Origin: Thermoplasmata archaeon
GTDB taxonomy: Archaea > Thermoplasmatota > Thermoplasmata > Lutacidiplasmatales > UBA184
Assembly: GCA_030043865.1 (NCBI GenBank)
Contig: JASHWZ010000049.1
Location: 1 to 9,438, forward strand
Direction: 5' to 3'
DNA length: 9,438 nucleotides
Below, piece after piece: positions 1 through 5,964 of the stretch. Position 1 is the stretch's first letter; every line of letters starts with the position of its first letter. The notes below the pieces were generated by a model that was not told where the DNA came from, made no database searches, and was given only the letters and a program-made list of their open reading frames with translations. The translations under genes were made by a program, and so were the position numbers.

Positions 1-434
1 GGACCTACAACTCGAACCCGCTCGCGATGGCCGCCTGCCTCGCGTCGCTCGACCACATCTTGACCGAGGAGGCGCTCGAGCGGTCGTCGGCGCTCAACAC
101 CCGGCTCGCACGAGGTTACGCCGAGGTGTTCGACGACGCCGGGGTCACCGCCCACGTCTCGTCGGACGGGGTCTCGGGGACCGTCTACTTCACGGACCAC
201 CCGGTCCGCAACTGGCGCGACTTCCTGACGGTCGACGGGGACCGCTCGATGCTGTACTACTACCGGTCGCTGAATCGGGGCCTCATCCCCTCCGGGACGG
301 GGCCGGATGAGCAGTGGACGATCTCGGTCCAGCACACGGAGAAGGACGTCGACCGTCACCTCGAGATCCTCGCGACCGTGGCCGAGCAGCTCACGGGCGC
401 TCCGCAGCCTGGGGAGATCGAGGAGTCGGTCTAG
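1..434 (+). CDS. Class-III PLP aminotransferase (glutamate-1-semialdehyde aminomutase-like), C-terminal part
   Basis: The 5' end lies outside the window. The visible 143 codons are read in the frame beginning at base 3, and the stop is TAG at 432-434. The first visible residues, TYNSNPLAMAA, match the segment after the PLP-lysine region of class-III aminotransferases (GTYN-NPL). The tail, with NRGLIPSGTGPDEQWTISVQH followed by a helix, matches the C-terminal small domain of the glutamate-1-semialdehyde aminomutase-like subgroup. The catalytic lysine is upstream and not visible, so the substrate cannot be read. It is not clearly HemL; this tail is also common in 'aspartate aminotransferase family' proteins of unknown substrate. 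The gene converges on the cupin, leaving only 13 nt between the stops. Confidence 0.85.
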   Translation, partial: TYNSNPLAMAACLASLDHILTEEALERSSALNTRLARGYAEVFDDAGVTAHVSSDGVSGTVYFTDHPVRNWRDFLTVDGDRSMLYYYRSLNRGLIPSGTGPDEQWTISVQHTEKDVDRHLEILATVAEQLTGAPQPGEIEESV

Positions 435-447
435 GGCTCGACGGACC

Positions 448-765
448 CTACGGCGGGGGCTCTTCTGCCGGTGCGAAGACGACGAGGAGCACGAGTTCCT
501 CCGCGACCGAGTGGAACCGGTGCGGCCGTCGCGCCGGGACGAACAGGACATCCCCCGGCCCGACGGCGTGATCCCCGTCACCGTTCTGGAACCGTCCCCG
601 TCCCCGCACGACGTAGTACACCTCGTCCTCGGTGTGCGGGGTCTGCCGGTCGGTCGCGCCGGCGGCGAGGACGTACGTCCCGACGCTCATCGTCGGGACC
701 CGGAGGAACTCCGAATAGCCCCCCGCGTGACGTGCCTTCGCGGCCTCCGTCTCGACCTCCGTCAT
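448..765 (-). CDS. Single-domain cupin protein
   Basis: This is a 105-residue protein with one conserved beta-barrel (RmlC-like cupin). Cupin motif 1 is degenerate around H44-T-E-D-E48 followed by a V-Y-Y-V-V-R-G-R-G strand; motif 2 is G71-D-V-L-F-V-P with R-P-H82. H44, E48 and H82 are the likely metal ligands; the first His of the usual HxH pair is absent. Small cupins of this kind may act as dioxygenases, isomerases or sensors, and no substrate can be assigned. ATG at 765 is chosen because a CATAT box lies about 34 nt upstream and because conserved sequence starts after it. GTG at 789 and at 831 are in-frame alternatives that would add 8 or 22 residues of low-complexity, Arg-rich sequence. 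It is divergent from the Rieske oxygenase and may be related to it functionally, but that is inference. Confidence 0.85.
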   Translation of the reverse strand: MTEVETEAAKARHAGGYSEFLRVPTMSVGTYVLAAGATDRQTPHTEDEVYYVVRGRGRFQNGDGDHAVGPGDVLFVPARRPHRFHSVAEELVLLVVFAPAEEPPP

Positions 766-796
766 CGCCCGGCCGTCGCCCAGAGTCACGGAGGAA

Positions 797-802
797 CATA
801 TC
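797..802 (-). promoter_or_regulatory. Putative TATA box of the cupin gene
   Basis: On the minus strand the sequence GATATG is centred about 34 nt before the cupin ATG at 765, in otherwise GC-rich DNA. Archaeal TATA boxes are centred about 26 nt before the transcription start, so a leader of roughly 8 nt is expected and no Shine-Dalgarno is seen. The same CATAT core recurs before two other genes here. Confidence 0.45.
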
Positions 803-841
803 GGCCGCGAGGATCGGCGCCGTCCCCGCACGACGAACCGC

Positions 842-849
842 TAAATTTT
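842..849 (+). promoter_or_regulatory. Putative TATA box of the Rieske oxygenase gene (leaderless)
   Basis: TAAATTTT is an isolated AT-rich run centred about 24 nt before the GTG at 869, which predicts transcription starting at or next to the start codon. The run reads AAAATTTA on the other strand, so it could also serve the divergent cupin, although that gene has a better placed box at 797-802. Confidence 0.55.
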
Positions 850-868
850 CGCCGTCCTATCGGAGCCC

Positions 869-2053
869 GTGACTTCCTCCGCGGGACGCCGGAAGGCGTC
901 GGTCGGTCGCGCGAACAGAGAAGCGGTGCCCGACGGCACGACCCCGGACGGGGCGTCGTATTGGGATCCCTCGGTGCTGCGGACCGAGCTCGACCGCCTG
1001 TTCTATCGGAACTGGCTGTGCGTGGGCCGGGAGGAGGAGCTCGCCCGTCCGGGGGACTTCGTCACGCGCGAGGTCGGTCTCGAGAGCGTCCTGCTCGTTC
1101 GAGCGACGGACGGTCGGGCCCGTGGGTTCTACAATCTCTGTCGGCATCGTGGGACACGTCTCGTGGAAATGTCGCACGGCGAGGCCGCTCGCTCGTTCCT
1201 CTGCCCGTACCACGCCTGGTCGTACGACCTCGAGGGCCGGCTGATCGGAGCGCCGCACATGCCCGGCACCGAGGAGTTCGACCGCGCCGAGTACGGGCTC
1301 CATCCCGTCCGCGTCGCGAGCGCGGGGGGATTCCTCTGGGCGAACCTCGACCCCGGCGGTCCCGACTTCGCGACGGCGCTCGGTCCGTTTCTCGCGAAGT
1401 TCGAGCGGCTGCCCCTCGCCGACCTCCGCCGCGGGGCCCACCAGGAGTACGAGGTCGAGGCGAACTGGAAGATCCTCGTGGAGAACTTCTCCGAGTGCTA
1501 CCACTGCGCGCCGGTCCACCCGGGCCTCAATCGGATCACCCCGTACCTCTCGGGCGCGAACGACGCCACGTTCCACCCGCCGCGGGGCCGGTCGCTGTTC
1601 GCCGGCGGGTACATGGAGCTCACGCGGGACTACCAGTCGATGACCCGGACCGGGTACACGGACCGACCCCGGCTCCCCGGCGTCCGTGCCGAGGACGCCC
1701 GGCGGATTTACTACTACGTCGTCTTCCCGAACCTGTTCTTCAGCCTGCACCCGGACTACCTGATGGTGCACCGGTGCTGGCCGGTCTCCCCGACGCACTC
1801 CCGGGTCGAGAACGATTTCTACTTCGCGCCCGCGACGGTCGCCGCTCCGGGGTTCGACCCGAGCGACGCGGTCGGCATGTGGGACGAGATCAACCGGCAG
1901 GACTGGCACGTCTGCGAGCTCGCCCAGGCCGGGATGAGCTCCCGGGCGTGGACCGGTGGGCGGTACAGTTCGAAGGAGACGCTCGTCCGGGACTTCGACG
2001 CGTTCGTCCGCGAGGAGCTCGCGCGCGGCGCGTCACCTCGGCAGCGACGGTAG
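869..2053 (+). CDS. Rieske non-heme iron oxygenase, alpha (catalytic) subunit
   Basis: The 394-residue product has the full two-domain layout of ring-hydroxylating/amine oxygenase alpha subunits. The Rieske [2Fe-2S] site is C91-x-H93-x18-C112-x2-H115 (CRHRG and CPYHAW). The catalytic domain has NWK (199-201), then E205-N-F-S-E-C-Y-H212-C-A-P-V-H217, and a later acid in RQD345W. H212, H217 and D345 are the likely 2-His-1-carboxylate iron ligands. Glu209 occupies the place where naphthalene dioxygenase has its bridging Asp; an ECYHC signature resembles the carnitine/choline/glycine-betaine monooxygenase branch more than the classical arene dioxygenases, so a quaternary amine is a possible substrate (inference). 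GTG 869 is chosen because a TATA-like box sits 24 nt upstream and no other start fits. The family needs an electron-donating reductase, and none lies in the window. The 3' end overlaps the convergent oxidoreductase gene by 21 bp. Confidence 0.93.
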   Translation: MTSSAGRRKASVGRANREAVPDGTTPDGASYWDPSVLRTELDRLFYRNWLCVGREEELARPGDFVTREVGLESVLLVRATDGRARGFYNLCRHRGTRLVEMSHGEAARSFLCPYHAWSYDLEGRLIGAPHMPGTEEFDRAEYGLHPVRVASAGGFLWANLDPGGPDFATALGPFLAKFERLPLADLRRGAHQEYEVEANWKILVENFSECYHCAPVHPGLNRITPYLSGANDATFHPPRGRSLFAGGYMELTRDYQSMTRTGYTDRPRLPGVRAEDARRIYYYVVFPNLFFSLHPDYLMVHRCWPVSPTHSRVENDFYFAPATVAAPGFDPSDAVGMWDEINRQDWHVCELAQAGMSSRAWTGGRYSSKETLVRDFDAFVREELARGASPRQRR

Positions 2054-3589
2054 GTCCTCGAGGATCGCCTGCGCGGCGTTGTGGCCGGGCGCCCCGGTGA
2101 CGCCGCCCCCGGGGTGGGCGGCCGAACCACACAGGTAGAGGCCCTGGACCGGGGTTCGGTAGCGGGCCCAGCCGACGATCGGGCGATAGCCAAAGATCTG
2201 GTCCGGCGTAATGCTGCCCTGGAAGATGTTGCCGCCGGTCATACCGAGCGTGCGCTCGATGTCGAGCGGCGAGACGATCTGCCACTCTTTCACGACCTTG
2301 CGGATGTTCGGCGCGAACTCGGCGTAGGTGTCGAGGATCCGCTCCGCGGCCTCCGGCTTGAAGTCGTCCCACGAGGACTCCTGGAGGTCGTAGGGCGCGT
2401 ACTGGACGAAGCAGGTCATCACGTGGTGACCCTTCGGGGCCATCGAGCGGTCGGCCACGCTCTGGATCTCGCAGTCGAGGAACGGGCGGCTCGAGAACCG
2501 TCCGTACTTGCCGTCGTCGAAGGCGCGCTCGAGGTACTCGGTGGACGGGCAGATCTCGATCGCCCCCGCGTGGTGCGGACCCGGGGTCTTCGGGGCCGCC
2601 GGGAACTTCGGGAGTCCGTCGAGGCGGGCATTGAACTTCAGGGCCGCCCCTCGGCTGCGGATCCGCTGCACGTCGCGGACGACCTCGGGCGGGACCGCGT
2701 CGCGGGGGAGGAGCTCGAGGTACGTGTGTTGGGCGTCGACGCTCGACGCGACCGCCCGGCTCTCAATGAACTCGCCGTTCTCGAGCGTCACGCCGGTCGC
2801 GACCCCGTCGCGCACGTTCACCGCGCGGACGGACGCGCTCGTCCAGATCCGGGCGCCGAAGTGGTGGGCCGCCGCCGCCATCGCTTCCGTGATCCGGCCC
2901 ATCCCGCCCTTCGCGAACCCCCAGACCCGACGCCGGCCGTCGATCGTCCCGATGTTGTGGTGGGCGAGCACGTAGGCGGTCCCGGGGGTCCTCGGCCCGA
3001 CCATCTCCCCGATGACCGCGTTGGTCGCGAGCACGGCCTTGAGCTCGTCCGACTCGAACCACTCATCGAGAAGGTCCTGGGCGGAACGCAGGAACAGGTT
3101 CCGCACGAGCGCCTCGACCTCGGGGCCGGGGAACGCCGCCGCGAGCTCCCCGAGGGACGCCGGGGGCGCGAGGAGGAGCGGCTGAATGAGCGCGAGCACC
3201 CCGTCCCAGTACTCCTCGTACTTGGGGTAGGCACGCGCGTCTCGGGCGGAGAACTTCGCGATCTCCTTCTGGCTGCGCTGGGTATCGCTGTAGAGCGAGA
3301 GGCTCCGCCCGTCCGGGAACGGGCAGAACGCCTGCGGCTCGAACAGGATCGTCTCGTAGCCGAACCTCGCGAGCTCGAGGTCGGCGACGATCTCGGGGCG
3401 CAGGAGCCCGGCGACGTAGGAGAACGTGTTGACCCGGTAGCCCGGCCACGGCTCTTCGGTGATCGCGGCCCCGCCGACGAACGCGCGACGCTCGAGCACG
3501 ACCACACGGGTGCCCGCTTTCGCGAGGTACGCGGCCGTGACGAGGCCGTTGTGGCCCCCGCCCACGATCGCGACGTCGAAGTCCGCCAT
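2033..3589 (-). CDS. FAD-dependent phytoene-desaturase/PYROXD2-like oxidoreductase
   Basis: The 518-residue protein starts with a Rossmann dinucleotide-binding motif, G10-G-G12-H-N-G15-L, ending at the ribose-binding acid E33 (VVVLER). An FVGGAAITEE segment follows, as in the phytoene dehydrogenase (CrtI) superfamily. The C terminus, from residue 483 (GLYLCGSAAHPGGGVTG), is the second FAD-binding motif. Length and the HPGGGV-GAPGHNAA tail fit the PYROXD2-like branch, whose substrates are mostly unknown, better than true carotenoid desaturases; no phytoene synthase is nearby. ATG 3589 is chosen because it lies directly before the FAD motif with a CATATG box about 33 nt upstream; upstream in-frame codons encode Arg/Gly-rich noise. 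The stop lies inside the last codons of the Rieske gene on the opposite strand. A role together with the oxygenase is possible but unproven. Confidence 0.9.
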   Translation of the reverse strand: MADFDVAIVGGGHNGLVTAAYLAKAGTRVVVLERRAFVGGAAITEEPWPGYRVNTFSYVAGLLRPEIVADLELARFGYETILFEPQAFCPFPDGRSLSLYSDTQRSQKEIAKFSARDARAYPKYEEYWDGVLALIQPLLLAPPASLGELAAAFPGPEVEALVRNLFLRSAQDLLDEWFESDELKAVLATNAVIGEMVGPRTPGTAYVLAHHNIGTIDGRRRVWGFAKGGMGRITEAMAAAAHHFGARIWTSASVRAVNVRDGVATGVTLENGEFIESRAVASSVDAQHTYLELLPRDAVPPEVVRDVQRIRSRGAALKFNARLDGLPKFPAAPKTPGPHHAGAIEICPSTEYLERAFDDGKYGRFSSRPFLDCEIQSVADRSMAPKGHHVMTCFVQYAPYDLQESSWDDFKPEAAERILDTYAEFAPNIRKVVKEWQIVSPLDIERTLGMTGGNIFQGSITPDQIFGYRPIVGWARYRTPVQGLYLCGSAAHPGGGVTGAPGHNAAQAILEDLPSLPR

Positions 3590-3619
3590 GGGGCTCCCGG
3601 AGCGGGCACGGGACCGGCC

Positions 3620-3625
3620 CATATG
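3620..3625 (-). promoter_or_regulatory. Putative TATA box of the PYROXD2-like gene
   Basis: CATATG stands alone in very GC-rich DNA and is centred about 33 nt before the ATG at 3589, predicting a leader of only about 7 nt. No Shine-Dalgarno is seen in the predicted leader. Confidence 0.5.
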
Positions 3626-3729
3626 CCCCCGTCGCCGCCGCCCTAGGCCACCGCTCGGTCGCGCAGCGATACGGAATGGGTTCACCAGGGCTGGGGACAC
3701 CCCCGGCCCCGGTATCGAGGCGCGCCGCG

Positions 3730-3984
3730 CTAGGCCGGAGCCCGCTCGGTCGTTGCCTCGGAGTCCGACTCGTTCTCCCCGGGGGTACGGAACCGCCGGA
3801 GGGTCCGAGCCAACCGTGCGAAGAGCCCCGGGCGCTTACCGGCGACCGGCGCTTCCTCCACGCTGGCCAGGACCCAGCGGTAGTCCTCGTCAGGGAATTC
3901 GTTGGAGGCGAACTCCCTAGCTTGGAACCCCCGAAGGAGAGAGTCGGAGCCCTGGCGGGCTTGGACGTTCTGCCACGTCGCCAT
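3730..3984 (-). CDS. Small hypothetical protein, 84 residues
   Basis: I do not recognise this protein. It has no signal peptide, membrane helix or cysteine. Residues 1-45 have a mixed, fold-like composition (MATWQNVQ, then NEFPDEDYRWVLASVEEAP). Residues 50-66 are a basic amphipathic stretch (RPGLFARLARTLRRFR), and the tail is acidic and Ser/Thr-rich. It is believed to be real because the start has the window's best ribosome binding site (GGAGG six nt before ATG 3984) and a TATA-like ATTAATA further upstream. It is on the same strand as the PYROXD2-like gene, 140 nt before it, but that gene has its own box, so co-transcription is uncertain. The basic region could bind nucleic acid or a protein partner; nothing in the sequence decides this. 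Confidence 0.65.
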   Translation of the reverse strand: MATWQNVQARQGSDSLLRGFQAREFASNEFPDEDYRWVLASVEEAPVAGKRPGLFARLARTLRRFRTPGENESDSEATTERAPA

Positions 3985-3987
3985 TGT

Positions 3988-3997
3988 CTCCCTCCTC
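3988..3997 (-). promoter_or_regulatory. Shine-Dalgarno of the 84-residue hypothetical
   Basis: On the minus strand GAGGAGGGAG ends three nt before ATG 3984, with the GGAGG core spaced six nt from the start. It is notable because most other genes here look leaderless; it fixes this start codon and supports the gene as real. Confidence 0.7.
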
Positions 3998-4029
3998 GGT
4001 CATGGGTGCCCATTACGACCCGTGGCCGG

Positions 4030-4038
4030 TATTAATAG
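4030..4038 (-). promoter_or_regulatory. Putative TATA box of the 84-residue hypothetical
   Basis: CTATTAATA on the minus strand is centred about 50 nt before ATG 3984. With a start of transcription about 26 nt downstream it predicts a leader of about 24 nt, enough to hold the Shine-Dalgarno at 3988-3997. Confidence 0.55.
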
Positions 4039-4067
4039 AAGCCGTTAGCGAAGCAAGCAAAAACGGA

Positions 4068-4080
4068 CCATAGACTATGG
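4068..4080. promoter_or_regulatory. Perfect 13-bp palindrome, possible operator
   Basis: CCATAG-A-CTATGG is a perfect 6-bp inverted repeat around a single A. It lies in the divergent intergenic region between the 84-residue hypothetical (start 3984) and the GNAT gene (start 4217), about 30 nt upstream of the hypothetical's TATA box. The symmetry and position suit a dimeric regulator, but no regulator is encoded nearby and no second copy was noticed. Confidence 0.35.
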
Positions 4081-4216
4081 AGATTTGACCCGGCCAACGT
4101 CATATGTCGGTCGGCGCCCCGATGTAGCCCACAGAGCTACAACCGTGTCCCTTCGGGGCGATCGCCGATACCGTCGGCAGCGGTTTAGGTCCCCCCTCGT
4201 TCCGGGAGTCCGAGGG

Positions 4217-4792
4217 ATGGCCGCCGACCAGGTTTTCACGTCGTTCCCTGAGTTGGTCACGAAGCAGACCCGGCTCCGCTCGCTTCGGGCGGACGATGCT
4301 CCCGGGGTCTTCGCGTGGAAGTCCGACCCCCAGGTCACGGACGCCTACGGCGTCGACTCGTACCGCGACCTGGGACAAGCGACCGCGTGGGTCGCCCATC
4401 GGCTCCAGGACTTCCAAGAACGGAACGGGATCATGTGGCTCGTGGCGGATGCCACCACGGACGCCCCGCTCGGCTCGATCTGCCTGTGGCACTTCGACGA
4501 AAGGTTTCAAAGTGCGGAGCTCGGCTACGAGCTCGGTCGACCGTCGTGGGGACGGGGACTCGCGACCGAGGCCGCGGAGGCCGTCGTCCGCTTCGGCTTT
4601 TCGGAGCTCCGGCTCCACCGAGTCGAGGCGTGCCCACTCGCGGGGAATACCCCGTCGATCCGCGTCCTTCAGAAGGTCGGGTTCACGCTCGAGGGGACGC
4701 TGCGCGAGCGGGTGCGCGTCGGGGACCGGTTCGTGGACCAGCTCTACTTCGGGCTGTTGGGGCGGGAGTGGCGAGCGCGCGCCCAACTCTAG
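4217..4792 (+). CDS. GNAT acetyltransferase, RimJ/RimL-like
   Basis: The 191-residue protein has the GNAT_3 (RimJ/RimL) layout. An N-terminal strand TRLRSLRADDAPGVFAW (18-34) is followed by a central beta region and the acetyl-CoA pyrophosphate loop W111-G-R-G-L-A116-T-E-A. The C-terminal core is HRVEACPLAGNTPSIRVLQKVGFTLEG (134-160), including Asn144, which is conserved in the family. Members move an acetyl group from acetyl-CoA to protein N-termini, amino acids or small amines; the acceptor here is unknown. ATG 4217 is preferred to the in-frame TTG at 4085, because the intervening codons are Arg-rich and unlike the family and a purine-rich stretch precedes the ATG. A weak TATA-like GTTTAGGT lies at 4183-4190. 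The gene is convergent with the tRNA gene, 52 nt away. Confidence 0.9.
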   Translation: MAADQVFTSFPELVTKQTRLRSLRADDAPGVFAWKSDPQVTDAYGVDSYRDLGQATAWVAHRLQDFQERNGIMWLVADATTDAPLGSICLWHFDERFQSAELGYELGRPSWGRGLATEAAEAVVRFGFSELRLHRVEACPLAGNTPSIRVLQKVGFTLEGTLRERVRVGDRFVDQLYFGLLGREWRARAQL

Positions 4793-4844
4793 GCCGCGTC
4801 CGAGACCTCCGTTCGTCACGGCTGAACTCGGCCCGAGGGAGAGG

Positions 4845-4943
4845 TGCTCCCGGCGGGATTTGAACCCACGTTGGAGGGTTTCCTCGACGCCGACTCGGCG
4901 TCTCGAAGGCCCTCTATCCTTGACCGGACTAGACTACGGGAGC
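4845..4943 (-). tRNA. tRNA-Glu (UUC anticodon) with a 24-nt intron
   Basis: The minus strand folds as a complete tRNA. The acceptor stem GCTCCCG/CGGGAGC has 7 bp, with discriminator A at 4845. The D-arm GTCT/GGAT has loop AGTCCGGTCAA. The anticodon stem GAGGG/CCCTC has 5 bp, the variable loop CAAC is four nt as usual for tRNA-Glu, and the T-arm is GTGGG-TTCAAAT-CCCGC. The anticodon TTC is read at 4907-4905. After removing the intron the product is 75 nt, and CCA is not encoded (CCT follows). The spliced anticodon loop reads CCTTCGA, so position 33 is C (plus-strand G at 4908) instead of the near-universal T. The gene starts 43 nt after the PHP gene's stop on the same strand; with no strong TATA box between them, it may be part of that transcript. 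Confidence 0.92.
4880..4903 (-). other. Archaeal tRNA intron at canonical site 37/38 with bulge-helix-bulge fold
   Basis: The precursor loop folds as a strict hBHBh' motif: the anticodon stem, a 4-bp central helix CCTT/GAGG, opposed 3-nt bulges CGA and AAA, then a 7-bp intron stem GACGCCG/CGGCGTC closed by an AGT loop. Cutting after the second base of each bulge, as the archaeal EndA splicing endonuclease does, removes 24 nt exactly between positions 37 and 38. The length agrees with every other constraint of the tRNA fold. Confidence 0.9.
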
Positions 4944-4986
4944 AGCACCGGCGCGAGGCACATCGCCCCTTGAAGGGTTCCCTCCG

Positions 4987-5643
4987 CTAGCGGCGGCGGG
5001 AAAGTCGGCGGACGAGGGACTCCGGGGTCGCGAAGAGCACCTTCTCGAGCTCGGCCTCGACCACCCCGGCGCCGAGCGCGATCCGTCGGGCCTGCTCTAA
5101 CGGCACCAGTTGATCGACGGCGTGGGCATCGGAATCGACGACGAGTTCCGCCCCCGCCTCGACCGCGAGCCGCACTACCCGGCCGTTGCAGAGCGCGTGG
5201 CCGCGGCGCGCGGAGATCTCGAGCACGACCCCGTTCGCCCGGGCGAGCGCCGCGTCCGCGGGGGAGAGGAGACCCGGATGGGCGAGGACATCGACCTCGC
5301 CAGAGTCGATCGCGGCGTGGTTCGTCCCCGCCGGAACGTGCTCGACGATCGTCTCCCCGTGCACGATCACGATCTCGGCACCGGCCCGGCGGCACGCGCG
5401 GGCGGTCTCGGCGATGCGTCGGGCCGGCAGCTTCGTCAGCTCGACCCCCACGAGCGGGAGGAACTCCGTACCCTCCCAGGCGGCCGCTTCTTGATGCAGG
5501 CGATCGAGCAACGGTTTCGGGTCCTCGAGGGCGAGGTGGTCGGTGAGCGCGAGCGCCCGGTGGTCGAGTGCCTCCGCCTCATTCCACATCTCCGTGGGCG
5601 AGGTCGCGCCGTCGGTCAGGAACGAGTGCGCGTGGAAGTCCAT
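4987..5643 (-). CDS. PHP-domain metal-dependent phosphoesterase
   Basis: The 218-residue protein has all motifs of the PHP fold: motif I H4-A-H6 with D11, the TDH of H36, the motif E68 (VGVEL), H95 (VHGE), H122 (AHPG), and motif IV D172-A-H174. These residues normally bind up to three metal ions in histidinol-phosphate-phosphatase-like and polymerase-associated phosphoesterases. The length equals a stand-alone PHP domain with no extra domain, so the substrate is open (histidinol phosphate, nucleotides or other phosphate esters). ATG 5643 is chosen because it begins the first motif strand; ATG 5709 would add 22 Arg-rich residues and is a weaker alternative. It is the nearest upstream gene to the tRNA-Glu, 43 nt away on the same strand, and is divergent from the gene at 5965. 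Confidence 0.88.
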   Translation of the reverse strand: MDFHAHSFLTDGATSPTEMWNEAEALDHRALALTDHLALEDPKPLLDRLHQEAAAWEGTEFLPLVGVELTKLPARRIAETARACRRAGAEIVIVHGETIVEHVPAGTNHAAIDSGEVDVLAHPGLLSPADAALARANGVVLEISARRGHALCNGRVVRLAVEAGAELVVDSDAHAVDQLVPLEQARRIALGAGVVEAELEKVLFATPESLVRRLSRRR

Positions 5644-5964
5644 CCTGCGACGAACGGATTCCCTCCCCGGACGGCTCGGCACGGCGTACCGGAGTGACGT
5701 CGCGACCATAGCGATGGCGTGGGGGGGGAAACGCCCCGGCCGGCGAGGGCACAGCGACCAGCCGTCCGGCGGTACGGAGATTACGAAGAGTTCGATGGGA
5801 GGACGGTTACGCCCCCCGCTCCCTAGGAGCGTCCCGGGGGGGAACGACCGATTCCCGAGGGAACCACCGCGACGCCGCCGGCCTCGGATGGAGACGGTCG
5901 GTCGATCGCGAGGGAGGGCGAGATCGCCGCGTTCCTGCGCACGCGCATCGAGCGACCGGCGCGC
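5644..5964. other. Divergent 321-nt region without an assigned gene
   Basis: This lies between the PHP start (5643) and the earliest recognised start of the membrane protein (5965). It holds runs of G at 5720-5726 and 5836-5842 and an inverted repeat at 5817-5831, but no convincing TATA box. From about 5881 to 5964 the frame of the downstream gene stays open and reads like protein (REGEIAAFLRTRIERPARV), so part of it is probably coding for that gene's N terminus. Confidence 0.5.
5817..5831. repeat. Inverted repeat (6-bp stem, 3-nt loop)
   Basis: CGCTCC-CTA-GGAGCG is a perfect hairpin flanked by C5812-5816 and G5836-5842, which could extend the stem with a bulge. It lies upstream of the membrane protein gene and includes the TAG (5824-5826) that ends the upstream extension of its frame. 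There is no following T-run, so a terminator role is not supported. Confidence 0.35.

Noticed and set aside
307..2100. Plus-strand open frame of 597 codons across the cupin and Rieske region
   Set aside because: It is extremely Arg/Pro/Ser-rich with no domain, and overlaps the Rieske gene, which has complete motifs in another frame. It is a by-product of high GC.
2033..3589. Carotenoid biosynthesis locus
   Set aside because: The FAD enzyme's tail and neighbours fit the PYROXD2-like branch; no phytoene synthase, cyclase or geranylgeranyl-diphosphate synthase is present.
2081..3646. Plus-strand open frame of 521 codons opposite the PYROXD2-like gene
   Set aside because: It mirrors the true gene on the other strand, has repetitive Arg/Asp/Leu/Val composition and no recognisable fold. 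Long antisense frames are expected in this base composition.
4101..4106. CATATG upstream of the first GNAT gene as its TATA box
   Set aside because: It lies about 113 nt before ATG 4217, too far for the leaderless pattern seen elsewhere, and the ATG that follows it near 4122 meets a stop at once.
4085..4216. TTG start for the first GNAT gene
   Set aside because: The 44 added residues are Arg-rich and absent from the family; ATG 4217 starts right before the domain.
4904..4911. Reading the tRNA anticodon as TCG (Arg) to keep T at position 33
   Set aside because: Shifting by one base breaks the 5-bp anticodon stem (C31 against A39), misplaces the D-arm and spoils the bulge-helix-bulge geometry, whereas TTC (Glu) satisfies all of them and matches the Glu-type 4-nt variable loop.
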